In this document: piece by piece, positions 1 to 11,830 of the stretch
Layout of the letters: the number at the start of each line of letters is the position of its first letter
Position numbering within the stretch: the stretch's first letter is position 1
Assembly (NCBI GenBank): GCA_949316495.1
Contig: OX439002.1
Location: forward strand, 13,448,001 to 13,512,000
Origin: Amphiduros pacificus
Taxonomy: Eukaryota; Annelida; Polychaeta; Phyllodocida; Hesionidae
Reading direction: 5' to 3'
Length of the DNA: 64,000 nucleotides
Notes under the pieces: model-generated
The model's database searches: none
The model's input: the letters and a program-made list of their open reading frames with translations, nothing else
What the model was told of the DNA's origin: nothing
Position numbers and translations under genes: made by a program

Positions 1-2175
1 AAAAAAGTCTTACAAAATCTTTTGTGTGATATAAATTTTTGATTTATACAGAGTTTACAGCATATTGTGATTTCTATTTTTTTATGAATCTTTCTTGTTC
101 TTGGTCAAACTATGTATTCATGGTCCCCTTCAAAATGTTGATGGGACAATAAAGCAGCTCCTTGTGGCTTCTTTAACTTACCCCAAATTGTCCAGATTGG
201 GGTCAATTTACATGTGAATGCTTCAGTGCCAAGCCTGAGACATGCTCCATATTGACTTTTTATGACCTTTTTAGCTGTGCTGACTATATCAGCAAAGCTT
301 ATGCAGTGAGGGGGGAAATTTTCTGTCATTCTGTCTGACTGTTCTTGAAATACAAAGCTGGGTTGAGACTTAAAATGAGCAGTAATGAAGCATTTTGCAG
401 GCATTTCCAGGAAGTGTCTACAAACATAACAAAAAACAATGGTCAACACAGTTCTTAGTTTTACGTTTGTGATTAGGTCAAGATTTCCATGGCAGGGCAC
501 CAATAACACTCAAAGATTGTGAGCATTAATCCTGTAAATAACGTATTGGTCAGGACAGTTCTATAGCCATTGGTCTATGTTTTATCTTTGCAATTAGCTC
601 AACATTTCCAAGGTGTCTCCACTTGTTTTTAAGCTTGTAAGCTTTTAAGCTTCAATGTAAATAAAGTAAATCTTACAATTATGGTGTATGGGACATGGAC
701 CTTCAGCTCCCAATATTGTATTGTTTATTTCTTTAATGCCGCAGATAAAGGTCTTACCTTGCACACTTCAGAGATGAGGTCTGCTCAAACCATGGGTCAA
801 TTTTCTAGTGTTGCTGAAGGTTTCTCCACCCACATCCAACAGTTAGAATATTTCATTTGATTGGTCTACAGGGTTGTAAATAGGATTTATGATACAAGTA
901 TATCAGCTCTCAGCTCACTGACTTGTTTTGAATTATATTATCAATAGTAGAAAACAGCATTAACCATAAATTGATTGTGATAGATCAATCAACAATTTCA
1001 AAGTTTTTTTTTGTAATTTGTTAACCTTTTCATTGGATTTAAAATGCATATAAAATCATCATTTGGAGGTTCAGAAAGAATTCATAATTTCATAATCTTT
1101 TGCCTTCATTTAGATCTGTACAAAAATATCTATATACATACTTTGCAACACAAGTGAAGATACCTAAGCTTTAGAGTTTTCCATAAAACAAAGATACTGG
1201 TGAGACAAAATGATGATTGATGTATTGCCAAAGTACACAATGTTGGCAGAATGATATTTCCTGGAAAAAGGCATGGCATACAGCCATGATATATATCACA
1301 ACCAAATGGATATTTTACAAGAACATATGGTATTTGGATATAATAATTTCCGCTCTCTGATAAACAACTGATCATTTTTGCATTGATAAAAATGTTGTTT
1401 TCCCATAAACATTGACAATGTTGTGGCTGATCTCATAAATAGTTATTTGTTTGTGGTGGGTCAGAGGTGGTTGCTCAGACACCAGCCCACTCTGTATAAT
1501 GTCATTGACGACAATGTGATCATATTAGCCAAAGTGTCTGTGTCAATAAAACCATCAGGATAAAGTACACTTTGTGCTTGTTTTGTGCCATTTGTCATGA
1601 TAGCTGTAATGCCTTATGATAGAGTATCCACCTATGTGGATGACAGAGTGCATAACACTAACTGCCTCCACTCCAAATGTATGGCTGTGGCTACTTCCAC
1701 TCTAACACATATCATAGCATTTTATCATGTTGATACAAAACTCTCTCCTGTGAGGTGCTTGGGAAAAAACCAGTTCATTGGGTTATAAATAAAGATTATG
1801 TTAGTGCTCAGTTTAAGAAATTTAACCAAACGTAAAGATTTAGCCCAGTTGTAACAAGTAAAGAAAACAGAACAAATCACTTCACATGATAAAACAATAT
1901 GAATAAAATTTTATGTTTTTGATTTTTTTTCTTCAAAGATTCAGTTAATTCTATGACCCATTTCAGCCCAAATTACATGTGACCAGAAGACCAGATTTTA
2001 CCTCAATAACTAGATGCTGGGTGACCTTTTCTGCACAAATTTTCATAATGGAACATCATGAAGTATTTGAGAACATTTAAAAAACACAACTCTGCCCGAG
2101 ATAACAGCCTTTTTCTGCACAAATTCATTACTTTTACAATTTACTTATCTTTTATGTAATGCTTGTGTGTTTCAG
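1..2175 (+). other. Intron sequence upstream of the ZDHHC4-like exon
   Basis: AT-rich sequence leading to the acceptor at 2175. I found no reading frame resembling the missing first half of the DHHC domain, so the earlier exons are probably left of the window. The 134-residue open frame on the minus strand at 105-509 matches nothing I recognise. Confidence 0.5.
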
Positions 2176-2420
2176 CGGTGTATAACAAGTGTATCTTCAA
2201 GTTTGATCACTACTGTGCATGGACCAATAACTGTGTGGGAGGTCTGAACCATCGCTACTTCATGGCATTCCTGGCATCGCTTTGTGCGATGTGTGCCGAC
2301 GCAGTGTATCTCTCTGTCAGAGCCCTCATATTCATCACGGCCAAGTATCAACTCCTGTCACTCAGGTTCCTCGACAGCAGGGGCACACCTCAAGCCATGA
2401 ACTTCAGGGTTCTCATACAG
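2176..2420 (+). CDS. ZDHHC4: ZDHHC4-like palmitoyltransferase, exon with the DHHC core
   Basis: Internal exon of a DHHC-family protein S-acyltransferase, an integral membrane enzyme that attaches fatty acyl chains to cytosolic cysteines. The acceptor is TTTCAG before 2176 and the donor is CAG/GTGACT at 2420/2421. The exon starts with two bases of a split codon and ends in phase 0. It encodes the second half of the cysteine-rich domain (FDHYCAWTNNCVG), then HRYF and a hydrophobic stretch expected to be the third membrane segment. The pattern follows human ZDHHC4 closely. Two positions depart from the family: the catalytic motif is DHYC rather than DHHC, and a cysteine expected a few residues earlier is tyrosine (SVYNKC). 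Exons for the N-terminus and first zinc-binding half are not visible in the window. Family assignment is firm; the exact paralogue is likely. Confidence 0.88.
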
Positions 2421-2455
2421 GTGACTCAGTGTATTTTATGTCATGTCTTATTTTT

Positions 2456-3483
2456 ACCCTCAGCCCCTGATGTAATCAGGCTGAGGGTATTGCAGTACTC
2501 CTGGCGTGGGTATGTATGTATGTATGTCTGTATGTATGTCTGTATGTATGTCTGTAGCGAACATCCTTGTCATCGCGATAACTCAAGAACAAATGATGGC
2601 AGCTTCATGAAACTTGACACACATATGTATCTGGTAAAAACCTCGGACGAGTTCGATGGACGGCGACCTCGACCTATTTTTCAAGGTCACAGGGACAATT
2701 ATGTGAAATCCCAAGAATCACAATAACTCAAGAACAAATGATGGTAGCTTAATGAGATTTGACACCCATAAGCATCTGGTGAAGACCTCAGAATTGTTTC
2801 TATAAAACATGACCTTCACCTACTTTTCAAGGTCACAGGGACAATTATGTGAAATCATCTTGTCATCGCGATAACTCGAGAACAAATGATGGCAGCTTCA
2901 TGAAACTTCACACACAAAAGCATCTGGTGAAAACCTCGGACGAGTTCAATGGACGGCGACCTTGACCTATTTTTCAAGGTCACGGACAATTATGTGAAAT
3001 CCCAAGAATCGCAATAACTCAAGAACGAATGATGGCAGCTTTATGAGATTTGACACACACAAGCATCTTGTGAAGACCTCAGAATTTTTTCTATGAAACA
3101 TGACCTTCACCTACTTTTCAAGGTCACAGGGACAATTATGTGAAATCCTTGTCATCGTGATAACTCAAGAACAAATGATGGCAGCTTCATGAAAATTGAC
3201 ACACATAAGCATCTGGGATGACTCCAGATGAGTTTGATGGACGGTGACCTTAACCTGCTTTTCAAGGTCACCGGCCCATATCAATAATTCTAGAGTAAAT
3301 GATGACAGTTTCATGATAATTGACACACCTAAGCTATCAAAGGAAGTAGATGTTATGGGTTTTTTTACCCCTGCATCAATTTGCCTTGGTGCAGTGATGT
3401 TTTGTTCACAAATATTGTGTGGAGCGAATGTTGTGCAATGAGTTACCAGGGCTGAGGGTTGATGCATCTCTGATGCCTATGTT
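2456..3483 (+). mobile_element. R1 composite repeat, copy 1 (hairpin, GTAT tract, about 146-bp monomers, tail)
   Basis: The left end is the near-palindrome ACCCTCAGCC-CCTGAT-GTA-ATCAGG-CTGAGGGT, followed by ATTGCAGTACTCCTGGCG and a short GTAT/GTCT microsatellite. About five diverged monomers come next, each with TGACCTT and TCAAGGTCA inverted motifs. The right tail runs from AATAATTCTAGAG to GGGCTGAGGGTTGATGCATC and GCCTATG. ACCCTCAGCCC occurs inverted near both ends and both flanks are T-rich. Short subterminal inverted repeats, a microsatellite, central tandem repeats and terminal hairpins are the plan of non-autonomous Helentron-like elements and bivalve pearl elements. That assignment is an inference. 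Confidence 0.7.
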
Positions 3484-6194
3484 TTTAAGTATTGTCGTGC
3501 TTTTAATGAATCTTTGAATAACCCCATAACTCTACATGTACTTACCGGTACAAATAATTACAAATAAATTCTGAATTGGACATTTTTCTCTCTCATATAA
3601 GTATATTACTGGAAATCCAACTAGTGTTGACTTTGTATTAAATTATTTTTTAAGACCAAAGCTACTAATACAGGTGAAGGTAAAAATGGTCACTTTCATG
3701 TGACCTAAAAATATTTTAAAATGTAAATCAATATCAAACTAAGGTAAGTTCTGAAATATAGAATTAAGGGAATGTATGCCAGAGAACTGTTATGTGCTCT
3801 CTTTAAGACATGAAAGATTTAACAACTTTACAGGCAGACTGGTAATCTCCTTGTATTCCACACTGTCATAGCTTTTCAGATTCCTAACGTGCCAGGTAGT
3901 CTGAAATCTATTGACATCATCAGTTTACCTATAGTTGTACTTACATTAAAAAAATAGGTATTTTCGTGTTGAATATAAGAACAAAGGCAATTATTTTATT
4001 CGGTTATATCCAGAAAAAAAAACAGGAAAATAATCTGTGCTCAGTTGGTGATGAGGCATTGAGAGCACACAGTGCCACACTTGTGCGAGGCACCCCAGGT
4101 GAGGCTGCTCACTGTGAGATATGTAGAAGCACCTCTCACCACGCCACTTCAGGCAAGGTCATATTGCAGGCTATTGACCTACACTCCAGACCATCTCCCT
4201 GTTCTTGTTGTTAGCATTCCGTGAGAACAAAGTATGGAATCTATGTGGACAGAAAGAGGCTATTGTGTTGTGGTAAAAAAGGTAGCCACCAAAAAAACAT
4301 GGTTTGTGTACTGCAGTAAGCACCTTCAGATTATTTGGTCTTGGTGAGCCTTCCTGGAATTATGCATAGAATGTTCCATGCCACCATCAATTAAAGCAAA
4401 TTTAATAACTTGTCAAATGCAGAGAGAAAAAAGTCTTGTCATTCAATATTTTTAAAGAGAAAAATAAAGGAAATTAAAATGTCTGAGGTGTGTACACATC
4501 CCCCATTTCTCTGTGATGCTCATATGGTATTTTACACCCATCTATTAAAAGCTTTCTTTGTCCAATAGATGAATGATTTGAACTTCTGTGGACTGTTAAT
4601 ATTTGATTTTTGTAGCCTCCTGTTGGCCCCTGAAGAAATCATGCCATATATCCAGTATTTCCCAAGTGCTTACTTAACATGAAGGATAAGGTCGTGTTTT
4701 TCTTTTGATGCAGGCAAATAGATGTCATGACCACACTTGTTTTTCTGATTGCTCTATTCCATGGCACAGTAATTGAGGGCTGACTTTTGTACACTCGGCA
4801 ACCTTGGTTGAATATCTCTTGTATGAATTATCTCCTCACTGCAAAGTGCATGCACTAAATCAGAATTAACCTTTATATTAGGCAGAGACCAGGTAATTGT
4901 TTTAGCCAAGACAAGCTGTAATTTTTCTGTGCCTAAGGTTTCCTGCCCCAGGTCATTTATTTCTTCTTCTCAAGTAACCCATACAAACCATCAAAAAACA
5001 TATATATCTTAATCACACCAATAAGAAAATATTTGCAGACCTATTTTTCTTGTATTATGTTTTATATACTTTTATTGTGGATAAAAGCATCTCCAGATTG
5101 ATCTGAACACCTCCAGATGAAAATATACAAGCTTTAACTATGTTGAATTACATCCATTTCCTTGTAATATTGGATCCATTATTCCTTCATCAACTGAAGA
5201 ATAAAGTGCAAATAATGCATTCCTGAAGTCTCTATGATCAAACTTCTCCTCTGTCCAGGTTGGTTCTTACACTCAGGGTAAGGTATGTAAATGATGTAGG
5301 GCCATGAGAAAGATCAGCGGCATAGCTTGAACATCCCACATTTGACCATTTATATCAAGCTTGGTGGTCGCATGCATATAGACTGAGGTCCTAACACAGT
5401 TTGCTCTTTATACCTTGTGGCAACTCTCATAAGAGGTATTGTTGTTCTTTTTATCATATAATCTTTCCCACTTCCTCTGAATTCAATGTACAAGCTTAGA
5501 TAACATATTGATATTGGCTTTTTTAATCACATACCTGCATTGGAGCCTTGCTTTAAAACCTGGGCTTTAAAACAAGGATTTGTAAGTTGATTTTAATGAG
5601 AGGTGATTATATTTCTTATTAAAAAAAATGAGGAAAATAATGTAAAGCAGAGCAGAGCTCCATTATTCATTCATCATTTAATTAGTGTTACCTAGCTGCT
5701 ACAAGCTGGTGTGAAAGGGAAGGCCCATGCCATGTTGATACACTCATAGCAAATAAATAATAGTTATGCAGAATGCCATGCAATATGCGATATTCAGATC
5801 ACAGACAAATAATTTGTCAGCTTTCTGTCTAAGATTTATACGTCTGGTAAAGTTTGTAAGTTTGGTGGCAGGCCATACCCATTAGATCCACATATAATGC
5901 GACGAGCTGTATGTGATTTGTTGTCGTCCATCAACAGCTTGCATGCAAAGCAGGAATCTGTCACCCTGTTGTTTGGAAGCAGGAGGAAACTGGAGTGAGA
6001 CTGTTTCCTGAGCTACCATGAGGGGCACTCAGGTCTCCCTCTGAAGATGGATCATACCTTATCTGTGTTATGATCATTATAGGTCATGATTGCTGGCATC
6101 GTGTCAGTAACACTAACGCCTTAATTGGTCTCCACATAGAACATATTTTCATAGCCAGCCTACAAGAAGTGGCCAGTTTGTTTGACCTGAATGT

Positions 6195-6440
6195 GTATAT
6201 GAAATTATCTTGATATAAAGAGTGTGTTCAGTCTCAATCCTAGTAGGAATAGACACTGTATACGGCCCTCTTCTAGATAGGAATAGAGACTGGTATGGGC
6301 CAATGTACATGGCCCTTTCTAGGCAGGGACAGAGACTGGTATGGTCCATTGCACACGGCCCATGTGGTCCATTGCACACGACCCTCTATTAGGCAGGAAT
6401 AGAGACCAGTACAAACTATTTCACATGGCCCTCTACTGCC
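6195..6440 (+). repeat. Degenerate tandem repeat of about 60 bp
   Basis: About four diverged units with the shared words AGGAATAGAGACTGGTATGG, CCATTGCACACGGCCC and CCTCTATTAGGCAGG. The short open frames here on both strands follow from the repetition and are not genes. Confidence 0.55.
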
Positions 6441-6578
6441 TCAATCCAGACAATTCTGATTGGCTGGTTATTTTCACACCTTTATCTGATTGGTTAATTT
6501 GTCTGGAATCACAAAAAGCAGAGATTACCCCACATTTTGTAATAAAATGTTGTTCAGTTTAAATTTTTTTGTTTTCAG

Positions 6579-6860
6579 ACGCTGTTCTTGCAGTTCCCAC
6601 GCTTGGTGTTTCTGGCGACATCATTATCCGTGATCACAGTATTTATGTTGGCATTCACAGGATACCACTGCTACCTGGTGGTATCCAACCAAACTACAAA
6701 TGAACGATATAAAAAACACTTTTTACAGAAAACAAGACCTGAACTTGATCTCACATATAATCCTTACAACAAGGGAATTATTCAAAATATCATTGAAGAA
6801 TTGTTCCCCTTACAAACATGCAGCTGGCAACGTAAGAAAGCAAATTCTAAAAAGAAGTGA
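6579..6860 (+). CDS. ZDHHC4: ZDHHC4-like palmitoyltransferase, last coding exon
   Basis: Terminal exon after acceptor TTTTCAG at 6578, in frame with the exon ending at 2420, with TGA at 6858-6860. It begins TLFLQFPRLVF, continues into a hydrophobic fourth membrane segment, and then has NQTTNE. This is the TTxE motif that follows the last membrane helix in DHHC enzymes and helps hold the active site. The cytosolic tail is about 40 residues and ends in a lysine-rich stretch (RKKANSKKK). The human ZDHHC4 tail also ends in a dilysine-type sequence used for ER retrieval, so an ER location is a reasonable inference. No AATAAA is evident shortly after the stop. Confidence 0.88.
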   Translation, partial: TLFLQFPRLVFLATSLSVITVFMLAFTGYHCYLVVSNQTTNERYKKHFLQKTRPELDLTYNPYNKGIIQNIIEELFPLQTCSWQRKKANSKKK

Positions 6861-7479
6861 TTTACAAATGTTGTGATAAATCTTTGTGATAGAAAGAATA
6901 TTTACTGACATTTATGCAAATTAATTCCTTATCTTCTTTCGTTAAAATCATGAATATTATAATCAGAATGTGTCAAGGCTGGAGAAACCAGTCATAATTA
7001 CGTGTTTAAGGGTATTCATGGGTCTTTTTAATTAGTGCCCCCTGGTGGCAGACAAAGAAAATAACCAAAATATGTACTGTAAGGAAAGAGTCTGCAGGTT
7101 AAATAATGGCTTGTTGTTAGCGGTGTTGATGTCATTTTTGGAAGAAAATTTACTGTGATCCTCATGAAACCGATTTTCTTGTTTACTTTGTGAAATATGG
7201 GAATGAAAGGAATGTCTGGCAACCAGATGAAAAAAGGTAAAAATATAATTTCAAAAGTTTAAGTGTAAGTGTGTACTTTACATCTTTTTTTTATATATTT
7301 TTTTCAAGAAAACTAGACAATCTGTTTCACAAGGATCACAGCATATATTGTGAAGATTACTTTTACACTGTTGTTTGGAAATCTTTATTATTATGTTCCC
7401 ATAATCTGTACAACTTTTTCCCTCCTGTTTTACATGATACAGAAACTCTTAGTAGTGATGTACGATTACACCACCTTTT

Positions 7480-7900
7480 TGCTAAGGTTAGCATAGCTTC
7501 TACTGTGAGGATATTTTCTGTCATTGTTTCTGTTCACCAACTTTGATCTTTTCTGACACTACTGGTCAGAGTTCTAAGCTGTAAGTAGGTAAGATGTGCA
7601 TTTAGGGGACCAATTCTATCTAAATTCTGTTTTCTTCTACATTAGGCTCAGAATCCTTTCCATTTTATGATTTAAAAAAAATCTAATAGCTGTTACTGAG
7701 TCAAGGAGGCTGCCATTTTGAATAACATCACAAATTTTTAAATTTTCAAAGAACTTTTTCAATGGAAATGTTGATGACAAATTCAAGATATATTGTAATT
7801 GGCCAAAATTATGATTTGCTTAAGTCTGCTCTGGGGAAGGAATGAATTATCATTTATGAAGCAATTTGCTGGGATTTCCAGAAAATGTTCCCCCCAAAAA
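7480..7900 (-). repeat. Dispersed repeat D1, copy 1
   Basis: On the reverse strand this matches the plus-strand sequence around 36395-36445 and 37060-37310. Shared words are CAAAATGGCAGCCTCC, AATTGGTCCCC, GAAAATATCCTCAC-like sequence and GCTTCATAAATGAT. A further partial copy is at 60285-60480. Copies are clearly diverged, so the family is old. I see no coding capacity and cannot name the family. Confidence 0.6.
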
Positions 7901-8050
7901 AACGATAAGCATATCTCTGAGGCCTTTGCCTTTTAGTTGAAAAGATAAGAAGTCTTGTATATCCAAGTAATTTTGATCCTATAATGTTGTGATGAATCAA
8001 TAACTAAGTTACTGGAAGTTGCCTTCTTAGAAATCACTCTGTCTCTCCTC

Positions 8051-8125
8051 TGTGTGTGTGTGTGTGTCTGTGTGTGTATCTGTGTGTGTGTCTGTGTGTA
8101 TATCTGTGTGTGTATCTGTGTGTGT
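8051..8125 (+). repeat. TG-rich microsatellite
   Basis: A run of TGTG with TCTG and TATC interruptions. The His/Thr-rich open frame on the minus strand here is an artefact of the repeat. Confidence 0.85.
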
Positions 8126-8129
8126 TTGT

Positions 8130-8395
8130 TCTCTTTTTCGCTCGCGTTTGTTTTGCCTTTAGGGCTAGATGTTCGAGGTTTCAAGATGATTAAGCCGTAA
8201 GTCTATGGAGTTTACCCCGATTATCGGTCCATGTTTTGGCTCAATAATTCTGCTTACACTGTCAGATGTCGCTTTTGTTTGAGAAGTGATTTGTGAGTGC
8301 GTAGTAGAGTAAGAAGATTTCCTTGGATTTTTTTGCCTTGGGATTTTGCAAACTTACGCGAGCTTGATTTTTTAAAATTAACACTTGTTTCCTCT
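8130..8395 (-). repeat. Dispersed repeat D2, copy 1
   Basis: This stretch matches 43315-43600 in reverse complement. Both share CGCGTTTGTTTT, TAGATGTTCGAGGTTT, ATTATCGGTCCATG, TTGGCTCAATAATTC and TTTTGCAAACTTACGCGAGC. The 43 kb copy lies inside an inverted-repeat element (41849-43742), so this may be a solo fragment of that family. Confidence 0.65.
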
Positions 8396-10266
8396 ATTTT
8401 CAATGTATGTTTGTCCCCTGCATGCAAGTTATATAAGGTTACATAATATCTTGGACATAGGTGGAATAATCTTTTGATTCTTGATCACTGGTTACATAGC
8501 CTTATGTAACATCAAGGGGCGTGATTCTTTGATCTTTTGGCTAGCTGCCAACTGACTGAGTAGGGCAGTCAGATCCTTAACACTCACACATCACTAAAAA
8601 GTCTCTATTGTTGCTGTTGACCAACATTTGAACCAGTGCTACATTTAATCTCTAACTTAGCTGCTGATGGTATTGAGTGTTGTATAAAGTAAAGGCATTT
8701 AAGCAACAGCTCACAGTGTGTCCCCCTCCATGGAAACTTAATGTACAATGAAGCCAATAATCATCTGGGAAGAAATGACATTATGGGTGGTGTTATGCAA
8801 GGCACTCAGTGGATTATGATGTTTTCTGTATTCAGGCCACTGACTTGGGGATGGGGGAGGGTTTTGATATTTTTCCTATATTTTAGAAATGTTTTATTTT
8901 AAAATTTAGCTTTCTCAAAATATCTGTCACTAGAGGGCACTCACCGCCAACACCCATAAACTGGGTTTGAAAAAGGAAACTGGATTGTAGATTATTAATA
9001 AATATACAAGTAGAATAATCATCCTGCTACTTACTACATTTACCTTAAGATTTGTATTCATGTTGTTTTTATGAATTTGGGTCAATGTTCTAGAAATTAA
9101 ATTTTACCTCTTACTATGAAGTAAAATGGATTGGAAACTTGAAATTGATATTCTCATATCTTGTGTCATTTGTGATGTTTGAATTGTTATCAGTTTGAGA
9201 TTAAATACATATCATCACCGTATATAAAATGTCATGGTAATAATTTCTACTCATTAGCATATTTTTGGCTGGCAGTGTCTTCAGTTTATCTGGGATATTA
9301 CTCAATATCTTTAAATGGGAAGCCAAATTTGTTAATATGTAGGGCACTTATGTGTGTCCTTTCTCGAATCCATGTCAAATCTGCATTTTTCTTTTGATTA
9401 TTTACGAATTTCTCTGATCAATATTCTGTTGATCCCAAATCTGTGGCCACCATCTAATTTGCAATCAGTTAAATATTCATGGTTGCCTAATCTGTGACCA
9501 TCATTCCATTAAAGTTTCCATCCCTCTCAGTTTATGACCCCTTGTCACTTGCTAGGTACACCATCCAGGCCAATGAAGCCTTTACTATCTGAACTTACAG
9601 CTGATATGAAATAACTTGTGGGTATCGTGGCAGTGGCATAAAATAGGCTCACTTAAATCAACCATCCAGTCATGCAAAAGTGATAAAACAGCCTAAACCA
9701 ACATCAAAAGTTATGAGAACACTGACAGGTTCAGAAATCTTAGGATTTCTGGATTGGAATGCAATCAAGGAAAACCACTTGATATTATTCTCCAGTGAGA
9801 AAATGGGTATCCCAATAAATGAAGCAAAATTTATCACAACCATATCATTCAGCCACATGGTGAAAAGTGGCTCCATGCCAACAATAAGAAAGACATAACA
9901 ACACCTGACCCAGAAAAAAGTCATTGCCATTGTTACATTTTAAAACCTGTGGAGGAGGAGAGAATTTATATACAGATTGACGATGGAAATCAGAGGCACT
10001 AGAATGTTCATTGTGGATCTTGGAGAATCATTTGACTAAGCATTTCAGGTATTTAACCTCAGTGGATCAGCAAAGAGAACCAAACAAAGCAAATTATACA
10101 AAAAGGAAGCTGGAGATTTCTTGCATTTGATGACTGACTATCAGTATTTGTACATGCATCTAAATTTCACTAATATTTTTCTTTACCCTCAGCCTCTGAT
10201 GTAATCAGGCTGAGGGTATTGCAGTACTCCTGGCATATGTATGTATGCGTTTGTGTGTGTATGTGT

Positions 10267-10437
10267 GTGTGTATGTGTGTATGTATGTATGTATGTATGT
10301 ATGTATGTATGTATGTATGTATGTATGTATGTATGTATGTATGTATGTATGTATGTCCGTCTGTCCGTATGTCCGTATGTATGTATGTATGTATGTATGT
10401 ATGTATGTATGTATGTATGTATGTATGTATGTATGTA
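10267..10437 (+). repeat. (GTAT)n microsatellite
   Basis: A long GTAT run interrupted by GTCCGTCTGTCCGTATGTCC near 10355-10380. It sits at the fixed microsatellite position of the R1 element. All YVCM-type frames across it are artefacts. Confidence 0.95.
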
Positions 10438-10837
10438 GCGAACATCCTTTTCATCGCGATAACTCGAGAACAAATGATGGCAGCTTCATGAAACTTGACA
10501 CACATAAGCATCTGGTGAAAACCTCGGATGAGTTTGATGGACGGTGACCTTCACCTATTTTCCAAGATCACAGGGACAATTATGTGAAATCCCAAGAATC
10601 ATAATAATTCAAGAACAAATGATGGCAGCTTTATGAAATTTTACACACATACCGGTAAGCATTTGGTGAAGACCTCAGACCTTTTTTGATGGAGCATGAC
10701 CTTTACCTACTTTTCAAGGTCATGGACAATTGTAACATGAAATGCCCATCATTGCGATAACTCGAGATCAAATGATTTTCACCCGCAGCCCCTGATGTAA
10801 TCAGGATGAGGGTATTGCAGTACTCCTGGCGTATGTA

Positions 10838-10956
<119 letters not shown>

Positions 10957-11704
10957 ATGTATGTATATATGTAGCGAACATCCTTGTCATCGCAATAACT
11001 CGGGAACAAATGATGGCAGCTTCATGAAACTTGACACACATAAGCATCTGGTGAAAACCTCAGACTTTTTCTTTGAAACATGACCTTCACCTACTTTTCA
11101 AGGTGACTCAAGAACAAATGATGGCAGCTCTATAAGACACATAAGCATCTGGTGAATACCTCAATTTTGATGGTGCATGACCTTCACCTGCTTTCCAAAG
11201 TCAAAGAGACAACTATATCAAATCCCCTTACACCCTTCAACTCGAAAACAAATGATGGCAGCTTCATGAGATTTGACACACATAAGTATTTGGTGAAGAC
11301 CCCAGACAAGTTTGATGAATGGTGACCTTCACAGACTTTTCAAGGTCACAGTGACAATTATGTGAAATCCTAAGCATCGCCATAACTCAAGAATAAATGA
11401 TGGCAGTTTTATGAGACTTGACACACATAAGCATCTGGTGAAGACCTCAGACTTTTTTTATGGAACATGACCATGTTCTACAGTAAGTTATCAGGGCTGA
11501 GGGTTGATGCATCTCTGATGTGTATGTTTTATATATTCAATATGCCCATTATCAGGAAATACTAAGCTTCCAGATATTCTCATGACCATCACAAATTGAT
11601 GAAATCCAGTCCTGATTCACAATTTCTAAAGTACCGGTATTCCATGTTTCTCACTTCTTAGCAAGATCACAGACTCATTTTGTTCATGACAGTCTGTCAT
11701 TGGT

Positions 11705-11830
11705 CATTCCTGTGACGTGACAATTCAGTGAGCATGGTGAGGCAGCGCTATATCTGCTACAAGGTCTTGTCAGGATATAACTAGAATAATATTTAAAGTG
11801 ATGTAAATCCCTATAAATTATAACAAAATA
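11705..11830 (+). mobile_element. SINE fragment without its tRNA head
   Basis: This aligns with the central and 3' part of the SINE at 42305-42630, in the opposite window orientation. Shared words are ACAATTCAGTGAG, GAGGCAGC-CTATATCTGCTAC and the 3' core AAAGTGATGTAAA. The A-box/B-box head is absent, so it is 5' truncated or decayed. Confidence 0.65.

Larger units (their letters stand above)
2421..6578 (+). other. Last intron of the ZDHHC4-like gene
   Basis: A 4.2 kb intron. It contains an R1 composite repeat that starts only 35 bp after the splice donor, a GC-richer island near 4030-4215 and a degenerate tandem repeat near 6195-6440. The remainder is AT-rich with no coding signal I can support. 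Confidence 0.6.

Noticed and set aside
5880-6060. Minus-strand wording FACKLLMDDNKSHTARR in the ZDHHC4-like intron
   Set aside because: Short, no flanking splice pattern that I can defend, and no known family.
9670-9930. Possible mariner-type transposase fragment (KVMRTLTGSEILGFLDW)
   Set aside because: Only a vague resemblance to the mariner catalytic region, with no catalytic pattern and no terminal repeats found.
10219-10547. Several open frames rich in YVCM or HTYI across the GTAT tract
   Set aside because: They are translations of a four-base microsatellite in all frames, with no stop possible in the repeat.
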